NCBI RefSeq assembly: GCF_039929605.1
Contig: NZ_JBDSQX010000042.1
Span: 1-64,000 of the forward strand
Reading direction: 5' to 3'
Source: Pelomonas sp039929605
GTDB lineage: Bacteria; Pseudomonadota; Gammaproteobacteria; Burkholderiales; Burkholderiaceae_C
Length of the DNA stretch: 64,000 nucleotides
Below, one piece after another: positions 17,542 to 25,383 of the stretch. How positions within the stretch are numbered: the first letter of the stretch is position 1; every line of letters starts with the position of its first letter. The notes below the pieces were generated by a model. That model was not told where the DNA came from. It saw only the letters and a list, made by a program, of their open reading frames with translations, and did not search any database. A program made the position numbers and the translations under genes.

Positions 17542-20508
17542 ATGAAACGCATGCTGATCAATGCGACGCAGCCGGAAGAGCGGCGCCTCGCAATCGTTGA
17601 TGGCCAGAAGCTGCTGGACTTCGAGACCGAAATCGAAGGCCGCGAGCAGCGCAAGGGCAACATCTACAAGGCCGTCGTGACGCGGGTCGAGCCCTCGCTC
17701 GAAGCCTGCTTCGTCGACTACGGCGAGGACCGCCACGGCTTCCTGCCGTTCAAGGAAATCTCGCGCCAGTTCTTCCGCGAAGGCACCGACGTCAAGAACG
17801 CGACCATCAAGGACGCGATCAAGGAAGGCCAGGAGTTGCTGGTCCAGGTCGAGAAGGAAGAGCGCGGCAACAAGGGCGCGGCGCTGACCACCTTCGTGTC
17901 GCTGGCCGGCCGCTACCTCGTGCTGATGCCCAACAACCCGCGCGGTGGTGGCGTCAGCCGCCGCATCGAGGGTGAGGATCGCGAGGAGCTCAAGGAGAAC
18001 CTCGACCAGCTCGAGTACCCCAAGGGCATGTCGCTCATCGCCCGCACCGCCGGCATCGGCCGCACGGCGCCCGAGCTGCAGTGGGACTTGAACTACATGC
18101 TCAAGCTCTGGACCGCGATCGACGACGCGGCCAAGGGTGGCAAGGGCGCCTACCTGATCTATCAGGAAAGCAGCCTCGTGATCCGCGCGATCCGCGACTA
18201 CTTCACCTCGGACATCGGCGAGATCCTGATCGACACGGACGACCTGTACGAGCAGGCCAGCCAGTTCATGAACCACGTGATGCCCGACCAAGGCCATCGC
18301 GTGAAGCGCTACCGCGACGACGCGCCGCTGTTCAGCCGCTTCCAGATCGAGCACCAGATCGAAACGGCGCACAGCCGCACGGTCAACCTGCCCTCGGGCG
18401 GCGCCATCGTCATTGACCACACCGAAGCGCTGGTGTCCGTCGACGTGAACTCGGCCCGCTCGACCCGTGGCACCGACATCGAAGAGACGGCCACCCGCAC
18501 CAACCTCGAAGCGGCCGACGAGATAGCCCGCCAGATGCGCCTGCGCGACCTGGGCGGCCTCATCGTTGTCGACTTCATCGACATGGAGGAGAGCAAGAAC
18601 CGCCGTGACGTGGAACAGCGCCTGCGCGATGCGCTGCGCAGCGACCGCGCCCGCGTGCAGTTCGCCTCCATCAGCAAGTTCGGCCTGCTCGAAATGAGCC
18701 GCCAGCGCCTGCGCCCGGCGCTGAGCGAAGGCAATCACATCACCTGCCCGCGCTGCAACGGCACCGGCCATATCCGCGACACCGAGTCCTCGGCGCTGCA
18801 GATCCTGCGCATGGTTCAGGAAGAGGCGCTGAAGGACAACACGGCCGCTGTGCATGTGCAGGTGCCGGTCGAGGTGACGAGCTTCCTGCTGAACGAGAAG
18901 CGCACCGAGATAACCAAGATCGAGCTGAAGCAGCGCGTGACCGTGCTGATGGTGCCCAACAAGCACCTCGAAACGCCGAACTACAAGCTGGAACGCCTGC
19001 GCCACGACGACCCGCGTCTGGAGAACCTGCAGGCCAGCTACACGATGATCGAAGAGCCGACCGACGAGGTCGGCATCACGCGCCGTGGCGACGTCGAGAA
19101 GAAGAACCGCCAGGAGCCGGTCATCAAGGGCATCCTGCCCGAGCCCGCGCCGATGCCGGTGGCAGCGCCCGCGCCCGCGCCGGTGGTGGCCGCACCCGCA
19201 CCGGCGCCCGTCGTGGCGCCCACGCCGGCACCCGAGTCCAAGGGCTTCTTCAGCCGCCTGTTCGGCAGCATCTTCGGTGGCGGAGCCGCCGCGCCGGCAC
19301 CGGTGGCCGCTGTCGAGGCGCCCGCGCCGGCCGCTGGCACGACCGACAAGCCCAAGCGCGAAGGTGGCCGTGACGGCCGCGGCCGCGACGGTGGCCGCCG
19401 TGGTGAACGCGGTGAGCGCGGCGAGCGTGGACAGGGCGGCCAAGGTGGTCGCCGTGACGGCAAACCGCAGGAAGCCCGTGGCGACCGTGGTGATCGCCCA
19501 GAGCGCGGTGACCGCAAGCCGCGTGGCGAGGGTGGCGACAAGCCCGAACAGCAAGCGCAACGCCCCGAGCGCGCCGAGCGTGGTGAGCGCCAGGAACGCC
19601 CGGATCGCCAGGAACGCGGCGATCGTGGTGAGCGCCGCCCGCGCGGTGATCGCCCGGAGAAGGCGCCTGTCGACGCCGCCCTGGCGTTGAATGCACCGCT
19701 GACCGAAGACCAGGCTGCCCTCCACGACGCGCCGCCCGCCTTCGTCGACAGCCAGGCCGAAGCCGGCCTGCCGCAGACCGGTGACACGCCGGCCGGCGAA
19801 GATCGCCAGGGCCGTGGCCGCCGCCGCCGCCGTGGTGGCCGCGACAAGGGTGACGAGCAAGGCACGACGGCCGGCGATGAAGCCGCGCCGGAAGGCACCG
19901 CCCCGGCCCCTGCGGAAACCTCCGGCGACGCCGTGGCCGCCGACGCAGCACCCGCTGCCGAAGGCGACGACGCAGGCGAAGGCCGCGAGAGGAGCCGCCG
20001 CGGTGGCCGCAATCGCAACCGCAACCGCCGCGAGGAAGGCGCCGTCGACGGCCAGGAAGCCCCGGCCGTTGAAGGCGCTGCTGTCGCTGCAGAAGCTACT
20101 GCGGAAGTTGCGACCGAAGCCACCGCCCCGACCCAGGGCTCGCTGATCGAGAACGCGATGGCTGGCACTCAACCGCCGGTACAGGTCCAGGCGCCGGCGC
20201 CAGCACCCGCACCGGTGTTGGCTCCGCCGCCGCCCGCACCGACACCGGCACCGACACCCGCCCCGGTCGTCGAAGCCTTCAAGCTGCCGCTGAGTGACCT
20301 GCACGCCGTTGCCGAAGGTGCCGGCCTGAGCTGGGTCAACTCCGACGCCGACAAGATCGCTGCCGTCCAGGCCGCCATTGCGGCGGAGGCGGCACCGGCG
20401 CCGCTGGGCCGTGCGCCCGCAGCGGTTGCCGTGGTCGACGAGGGCCCGCTGGTGCTCGTCGAAACCCGCAAGGACCTGAGCCAGGTGAAGCTGCCTTTCG
20501 AGGCCTGA
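17542..20508 (+). CDS. rne: ribonuclease E
   Basis: A 988-residue endoribonuclease that starts mRNA decay, matures rRNA/tRNA precursors and scaffolds the degradosome. The N-terminal half holds the S1 domain (KGNIYKAVVTRVEPSLEACFVDYG), the catalytic DNase I-like region with VSVDVNSARSTRG and GGLIVVDFIDM (metal-binding Asp residues), and the zinc link CPRCNGTGH (about residue 404). After about 530 the protein becomes a disordered tail: Pro/Ala tracts, long RGER/RGDR repeats (about 605-715), acidic Ala-rich stretches and a short conserved-looking C-terminus. GAGGAG lies upstream of ATG 17542. Long open frames opposite the tail are compositional shadows. A strong terminator follows. Confidence 0.96.
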   Translation: MKRMLINATQPEERRLAIVDGQKLLDFETEIEGREQRKGNIYKAVVTRVEPSLEACFVDYGEDRHGFLPFKEISRQFFREGTDVKNATIKDAIKEGQELLVQVEKEERGNKGAALTTFVSLAGRYLVLMPNNPRGGGVSRRIEGEDREELKENLDQLEYPKGMSLIARTAGIGRTAPELQWDLNYMLKLWTAIDDAAKGGKGAYLIYQESSLVIRAIRDYFTSDIGEILIDTDDLYEQASQFMNHVMPDQGHRVKRYRDDAPLFSRFQIEHQIETAHSRTVNLPSGGAIVIDHTEALVSVDVNSARSTRGTDIEETATRTNLEAADEIARQMRLRDLGGLIVVDFIDMEESKNRRDVEQRLRDALRSDRARVQFASISKFGLLEMSRQRLRPALSEGNHITCPRCNGTGHIRDTESSALQILRMVQEEALKDNTAAVHVQVPVEVTSFLLNEKRTEITKIELKQRVTVLMVPNKHLETPNYKLERLRHDDPRLENLQASYTMIEEPTDEVGITRRGDVEKKNRQEPVIKGILPEPAPMPVAAPAPAPVVAAPAPAPVVAPTPAPESKGFFSRLFGSIFGGGAAAPAPVAAVEAPAPAAGTTDKPKREGGRDGRGRDGGRRGERGERGERGQGGQGGRRDGKPQEARGDRGDRPERGDRKPRGEGGDKPEQQAQRPERAERGERQERPDRQERGDRGERRPRGDRPEKAPVDAALALNAPLTEDQAALHDAPPAFVDSQAEAGLPQTGDTPAGEDRQGRGRRRRRGGRDKGDEQGTTAGDEAAPEGTAPAPAETSGDAVAADAAPAAEGDDAGEGRERSRRGGRNRNRNRREEGAVDGQEAPAVEGAAVAAEATAEVATEATAPTQGSLIENAMAGTQPPVQVQAPAPAPAPVLAPPPPAPTPAPTPAPVVEAFKLPLSDLHAVAEGAGLSWVNSDADKIAAVQAAIAAEAAPAPLGRAPAAVAVVDEGPLVLVETRKDLSQVKLPFEA

Positions 20509-20541
20509 TCAAGGCCTGACCGCCCCGTTCTGCCCCCCACG

Positions 20542-20580
20542 AAACGCCGCCGGCCACAAGCCGCGCGGCGTTTTCTCTTA
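20542..20580 (+). terminator. Rho-independent terminator of rne
   Basis: A stem AACGCCGC-CGGC paired with GCCG-C-GCGGCGTT (one bulged C, loop CACAA) is followed by TTTTCTCTTA. It lies 34 bases after the rne stop and 20 bases before the POT transporter start. Confidence 0.85.
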
Positions 20581-20599
20581 GCCCAACCCCAAGGCTTCC

Positions 20600-22129
20600 A
20601 TGACGACCACCGCCACCGCAGCCAAGATGCCGCCGCAGATCCCCTACATCATTGGCAACGAGGGGTGCGAGCGCTTCAGCTTCTACGGCATGCGCAACAT
20701 CCTGACGGTGTTCATGATGACCAGCCTGCTGCTGGCCATCCCTGAGGACATGCGCAAGGCCGAGGCCAAGGAGGTGTTCCACACCTTTGTCATCGGCGTC
20801 TACTTTTTTCCGCTGCTGGGCGGCTGGCTGGCCGACCGCTTCTTCGGCAAGTACCCGACGATCTTCTGGTTCAGCGTCATCTACTGCGCGGGCCACGCCT
20901 GCCTGTCGATCTTCGAGAACAACCTGAAGGGCTTCTACTTCGGCCTCTTCCTGATCTCGCTGGGCTCGGGCGGCATCAAGCCGCTGGTGAGCAGCTTCGT
21001 CGGCGACCAGTTCGACAAGAGCAACCGCTCGATGGCGCAGAAGGTCTACGACGCCTTCTACTGGATCATCAATTTCGGCAGCTTCTTCGCGTCGCTGCTG
21101 ATGCCCGTCATCCTGAAGAACTACGGCGCCAGCGTCGCTTTCGGCCTGCCGGGCCTGCTGATGGGCCTGGCGACGCTGATCCTGTGGAGCGGCCGCAAGA
21201 AGTACCTCCACCAGCCGGCGCGCGGCGCCAACCCGCACAACTTCCTGAAGGTGGTGTGGACGGCGCTGAAGGGCGGTGGCCTGGGGATGGCCGTCGCGGC
21301 GCTGGGGCTGCTGCTGGCGGCCTACGCCCTGAGCGAGATGACCAGCCTGGGGCTGGTCGCCGCCGTCTGCCTGGCGCTGGTGCTGGTGATGGGGTTCGGC
21401 GGCGTCGGCGCGTGGCTGCAACTGGACAGCGCGCGTGGCGTGCACCCCGACGAAGCCGTGGACGGCGTGCGCGCCGTGCTGCGCGTGCTGGTGCTGTTTG
21501 CGCTGGTGACGCCGTTCTGGTCCCTCTTCGACCAGAAGGCCTCGACCTGGGTGCTGCAGGCCGACCAGATGGCCAAGCCCGCCTGGTTCCAGTCGTCCAT
21601 GATGCAGGCGCTGAACCCGCTGCTGGTGATGATCCTCATCCCCCTCAACAACCTGGTGCTCTACCCCGCGCTGCAGCGCATGGGCTTGCGGGTGACGGCG
21701 CTGAGGCGCATGGGCGTGGGCATCGCGCTGGCCGGCGCGGCCTGGATCGTCGCGGGCGTGCTGCAGCTGTGGCTGGACGAAGGCTCGACGGTCAGCATCG
21801 TCTGGCAGATGCTGCCCTACGCGCTGCTAACGCTGGGCGAGGTGTTGGTCTCGGCCACGGGGCTGGAGTTCGCCTACAGCCAGGCGCCGCTGTCCATGAA
21901 GGGCACCATCATGAGCTTCTGGAACCTGTCTGTGACGGTGGGCAACCTGTGGGTGCTGCTGTCCAACGTCAGCGTGAAGAGCCCGGGGGCGCTGGCGGCG
22001 ATCAAGTCCACCGGCTACAGCGAGACGGCCTGCCTAATGTTCTTCTTCGCCGGCTTCGCGCTGGTGGCGGCGCTGCTGTTCGCGCTGGTGGCGCGGCGCT
22101 ACCCGATGCAGGACAACTATCGAGGCTAA
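20600..22129 (+). CDS. POT-family proton-dependent oligopeptide transporter
   Basis: A 509-residue inner-membrane importer of the POT/PTR family (MFS fold). The proton-coupling motif ExxERF-like NEGCERFSFYG is in helix 1, followed by FFPLLGGWLADRFFGKYPTI and the PTR2 signature region LGSGGIKPLVSSFVGDQF. About 12-14 hydrophobic segments are visible. It takes up di- or tripeptides or related compounds. It is probably expressed from its own promoter because a strong rne terminator precedes it, although almost no space is left, so read-through from rne is also possible. Confidence 0.92.
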   Translation: MTTTATAAKMPPQIPYIIGNEGCERFSFYGMRNILTVFMMTSLLLAIPEDMRKAEAKEVFHTFVIGVYFFPLLGGWLADRFFGKYPTIFWFSVIYCAGHACLSIFENNLKGFYFGLFLISLGSGGIKPLVSSFVGDQFDKSNRSMAQKVYDAFYWIINFGSFFASLLMPVILKNYGASVAFGLPGLLMGLATLILWSGRKKYLHQPARGANPHNFLKVVWTALKGGGLGMAVAALGLLLAAYALSEMTSLGLVAAVCLALVLVMGFGGVGAWLQLDSARGVHPDEAVDGVRAVLRVLVLFALVTPFWSLFDQKASTWVLQADQMAKPAWFQSSMMQALNPLLVMILIPLNNLVLYPALQRMGLRVTALRRMGVGIALAGAAWIVAGVLQLWLDEGSTVSIVWQMLPYALLTLGEVLVSATGLEFAYSQAPLSMKGTIMSFWNLSVTVGNLWVLLSNVSVKSPGALAAIKSTGYSETACLMFFFAGFALVAALLFALVARRYPMQDNYRG

Positions 22130-22277
22130 CTTGCCGGTGATGCTGTCGCCGTGCCCGAGGCCGGCCGTGCGGAGTCTCGAGCGCGGGGCGATCAATGATC
22201 GGCAATTCAGGTGATCAAAGCGACCACGGGAGCCCCATACTGGTGGGCGAACCGCACACGAACCTGAAAGGTCTCTG

Positions 22278-24278
22278 ATGGCACCGCGTGAGGTTCGATT
22301 GCTTTTGGTCGACGACGACCCGTCCGCGATCCAGGTCATGGCGCGGATGCTGTCGCAGTACCCCGACCAGCGCTTCGCCACATCGGGCCAAGCCGCACTC
22401 CGGCTGGCACGCGAGCTAACCCCGGATCTCATCGTGCTGGATGTCGACATGCCAGGCATGACCGGGCTCGACGTGTGTGAAGCGCTGAAGGCGGACCCGG
22501 TCCTGGCAGATGTCCCGGTCATCTTCGCCACCAGCAACGACCCCACGGCCGTGATGCAAGAAACGGCCTTTCGCAAGGGCGCATCCGATTTCGTCACCAA
22601 GCCGCTGATCGCGGTCCAATTGACAGCCCGCGTGCGTGCGCACCTGCGCATCAAGCTGCTGATCGAGGACCTGAAACGCAACAGCCTCGCATCAGGTGCC
22701 ACACGCCCCCTGCTCGGCACGCAGACGCCTCGACTGCTGATCGTCGACGATGACATTCCATCGATCTACGTGCTGCGCAACACGCTGGCTGGAATGGGCG
22801 ATTTTCACTTCGCCAAGAACGGCGACGATGCGTTGGAACTCGCGCGTCGCCTGCTGCCAGACCTCATCTTGCTCGACGCGCACATGCCGGGTATCGACGG
22901 ATTCGACGTGTGCAGGACGCTCAAGGCGGAAGCCGCCTTCAGGCACGTGCCGATCGCTTTCGTCACCCGGTTCTCCGATCCGCAGAGCGAGATGCGCGCG
23001 CTGGATATAGGCGCGGCAGACTTCATCGCCAAGCCTTACACCCGGGCCGTTCTGCAGGCACGCGTGCGCAACCTGCTCGAGCTGAAGCGACGCACCGATG
23101 CCGAGTTGGCGTCGGTGCGCGAACACCTGCAACGCGTGGGGGATGCGCGTGTCGCCGACATCGTCGCTGCCGCATCGGACGCCATCGTCACCTGCAATGC
23201 AGATGACAAGGTGGTGCTGATCAACGCCGCGGCTTGCCGCATGTTCGGCATCGAGCGCGAGCAGGCCATCGGGTCGCCGATGCAAGCTCTGTTGGGCGAG
23301 GGTGCGTTGATCGACAACCCAGCGCAGAACGCCCCGGCACGCATCACGATCAAGCGGACGGGCGGTGAATGCTTCCCGACCGAGATGTCGGTGTCCCGGG
23401 TTGGCGATGGGCCGGACCGCTTGACCACCGTGATGCTGCGCGATACCAGCGACCGTGATCGGCTCGAAGCCGAATCACGCTCGCGCAACGAAGCCGAAAC
23501 GGCCAGCCGCACCAAGACGCTGATGCTGTCCTACATCGCCCACGAGATGGGCAACCCCTTGAACGGCATGCTTGGTTTCGCCCAGCTGATGGCGGCCGAT
23601 GACAAGCACCCCATGCCTGCAGTCCAGGCCAAGCGTCTGACGCAGATCCAGGCCAGCGGCAAGCATTTGGAAGTCCTGATGCGCGACGTGATGGACCTCG
23701 GCCGCCTGGAGACGGGCAAGCTGACGGTCGAGCTGCGCCCCGTGGACGCCGCCCGGTGTGCGCAAGACGCTGCGGAGGCGGTCTCGGCGCTGGCGCAGCG
23801 GGCCGGCGTGACGCTGTCGTGCCCGCTCGGGACGGCGCCTGTCCGTTGCGCCGCCGATGTCGGGCGGCTGCACCAGTGCCTGTTGAACCTGCTGACGAAT
23901 GCGATCAAGTACAACCGGCCTGGCGGTTGGGCAAAGATAGCGGTGACCAGCGATTCGCATGCGATCACGATTGCCGTGAGCGACAACGGCATAGGCATGG
24001 ACGCGTTGCAGCGCCAGCACCTGTTCGAACCCTTCAACCGCCTCGGCAGACAGCTGGCCTCGACGCCCGGCGCGGGCCTCGGGCTGGTGATCACGCGTCT
24101 GCTCGTGGAGGCGATGAATGGCCAACTGCGCGTCGAGAGCGAGTTCGGTCAGGGGAGCTGTTTCACCATTTCGCTTCCCGGTGCACTCGACGCTGCTCAA
24201 GACACCCTGAACCGCTCGGCAGTCGTCGATCTTCGAGCAACCAGCGCCGCTACGCGTGGTGCAGAAGACAAGCCATGA
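22278..24278 (+). CDS. REC-REC-PAS histidine kinase, cytoplasmic
   Basis: A 666-residue kinase with two N-terminal receiver domains: phospho-acceptors Asp about 55 in LIVLDVDMPG and Asp about 200 in LILLDAHMPG. A PAS domain follows (about 295-385), then HisKA with the phospho-His about 422 in SYIAHEMGNPLNG, and HATPase_c with NLLTNAIKYN, DNGIGM and GAGLGLVI. No membrane segment is present, so input probably comes by phosphorylation of the receivers or by a ligand in the PAS. AAGG lies upstream of ATG 22278. Its stop overlaps the start of the REC-GGDEF gene (ATGA), so it probably controls that cyclase or is controlled through the same relay. Confidence 0.93.
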   Translation: MAPREVRLLLVDDDPSAIQVMARMLSQYPDQRFATSGQAALRLARELTPDLIVLDVDMPGMTGLDVCEALKADPVLADVPVIFATSNDPTAVMQETAFRKGASDFVTKPLIAVQLTARVRAHLRIKLLIEDLKRNSLASGATRPLLGTQTPRLLIVDDDIPSIYVLRNTLAGMGDFHFAKNGDDALELARRLLPDLILLDAHMPGIDGFDVCRTLKAEAAFRHVPIAFVTRFSDPQSEMRALDIGAADFIAKPYTRAVLQARVRNLLELKRRTDAELASVREHLQRVGDARVADIVAAASDAIVTCNADDKVVLINAAACRMFGIEREQAIGSPMQALLGEGALIDNPAQNAPARITIKRTGGECFPTEMSVSRVGDGPDRLTTVMLRDTSDRDRLEAESRSRNEAETASRTKTLMLSYIAHEMGNPLNGMLGFAQLMAADDKHPMPAVQAKRLTQIQASGKHLEVLMRDVMDLGRLETGKLTVELRPVDAARCAQDAAEAVSALAQRAGVTLSCPLGTAPVRCAADVGRLHQCLLNLLTNAIKYNRPGGWAKIAVTSDSHAITIAVSDNGIGMDALQRQHLFEPFNRLGRQLASTPGAGLGLVITRLLVEAMNGQLRVESEFGQGSCFTISLPGALDAAQDTLNRSAVVDLRATSAATRGAEDKP

Positions 24279-25336
24279 GCGACAGCATCCTGCTGGTGGA
24301 CGACGATCCGTCCGCGATCCGGCTGCTGAGTCGCATGCTGGCGGACGTGGGCAACTTGCGCTTCGCGACCAGCGGGGAAGATGCGCTGCGGCTCGCGCGC
24401 GAGTCGGCGCCCGACCTGGTGCTGCTCGATGCAGAAATGCCCGGCATGAGCGGGTTCCAGATTCTCGAAGCGCTCAAGGCAGACCCGGCGCTGGAGGACG
24501 TGCCGGTGATTTTCGTGACCAGCCACAGCGAGCCGGAATTCGAACTGTCCGGGTTCGAACTGGGCGCGGCCGACTTCATCGCCAAGCCCGTCCACGCGCC
24601 GCTGGTCGTGGCCCGCGTCAAGACCCAGCTGCGTGTCAAGCGCATTGCCGACGAGCTGCGCCGGATCGCGACGGTCGACGTGCTCACCGGCGTCACCAAT
24701 CGGCGCGGTTTCGACGAGGCGCTGGAGCATGAATGGCGCCGCGCCCGGCGCGCCGGTGACCCGCTGGCGGTGCTGATGATCGACGTCGACCACTTCAAGT
24801 TGTTCAACGATCACTATGGTCATCCCGCCGGCGATGTTTGCCTGCGCGCCGTCGCGCAGGCGCTGGTCGGCACCAGCCTGCGCCCGGCGGATCTGGTTGC
24901 GCGATACGGCGGCGAAGAATTCGTCGTGCTGCTGCCGCAGACGCCGCGCCTGGGCGCTGAGCATGTGGCCCACAGCATCCTCGATGCCGTCGAAGCGCTG
25001 ACCATCCGTCACGAGGCCTCATCGACCGCATGTCATGTCACCGTCAGCGTGGGCGTCGCTTGCTACGACGAAGCGAGCAAGTGCTGGGTCCCGCCGTCGG
25101 CCGACTCCCGCGCCGCCGGTCTTGGCGTGGGCCACTCCCCGCTCGACCTGGTGCGCGCTGCCGACCAGGCCATGTATTGCGCCAAGCGCGCCGGCCGGGC
25201 CCAGGCCATGTTGCTGGACCTCTGCGATGTGGATGCGCCGCAGGGGGTGCGCGCCGCGCGCCGACCGCTGGTCGGTCACGAGTCCGGGCACTTGAAGCTC
25301 GGCCCACTCCCGCGCACCCTGCCGCCGCCTGACTGA
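24275..25336 (+). CDS. response regulator with diguanylate cyclase output
   Basis: A 353-residue REC-GGDEF protein that makes the second messenger c-di-GMP when phosphorylated. The receiver has Asp about 52 in LVLLDAEMPG and the conserved Lys in FIAKP. The cyclase domain has DVLTGVTNRRGFDE, DVDHFKLFND and an intact GGEEF at about 212-216. An RxxD product-inhibition site (RPAD) precedes it at the usual distance. A small insertion, CWVPPSADSRAAGLGVGH, sits before the last helix. The start overlaps the upstream kinase stop, indicating a cognate pair. Confidence 0.93.
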   Translation: MSDSILLVDDDPSAIRLLSRMLADVGNLRFATSGEDALRLARESAPDLVLLDAEMPGMSGFQILEALKADPALEDVPVIFVTSHSEPEFELSGFELGAADFIAKPVHAPLVVARVKTQLRVKRIADELRRIATVDVLTGVTNRRGFDEALEHEWRRARRAGDPLAVLMIDVDHFKLFNDHYGHPAGDVCLRAVAQALVGTSLRPADLVARYGGEEFVVLLPQTPRLGAEHVAHSILDAVEALTIRHEASSTACHVTVSVGVACYDEASKCWVPPSADSRAAGLGVGHSPLDLVRAADQAMYCAKRAGRAQAMLLDLCDVDAPQGVRAARRPLVGHESGHLKLGPLPRTLPPPD

Positions 25337-25342
25337 TTGATC

Positions 25343-25372
25343 ACGCGCTCAAACGCGCTAAAACGCGCTCAA
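25343..25372. repeat. three tandem 10 bp repeats
   Basis: ACGCGCTCAA-ACGCGCTAAA-ACGCGCTCAA lie directly head to tail in the 47-base gap between the cyclase stop and the hybrid kinase start, 12 bases before its ATG. The 10 bp unit is close to one helical turn. It may be a slippage product or a binding site; it replaces any visible Shine-Dalgarno. Confidence 0.7.
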
Positions 25373-25383
25373 CAAAGTTGCCC

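Noticed and set aside
17354..17545. Short open frame just upstream of rne as a leader peptide
   Set aside because: The codons are not typical, there is no ribosome site, and its end merely overlaps the rne start. Not enough support.
16966..20304. An open frame of more than 1100 codons on the strand opposite rne
   Set aside because: It mirrors the RG/PA-rich tail of RNase E, has low-complexity Ala/Val/Arg composition, no domain and no ribosome site. GC-rich third positions explain its length.
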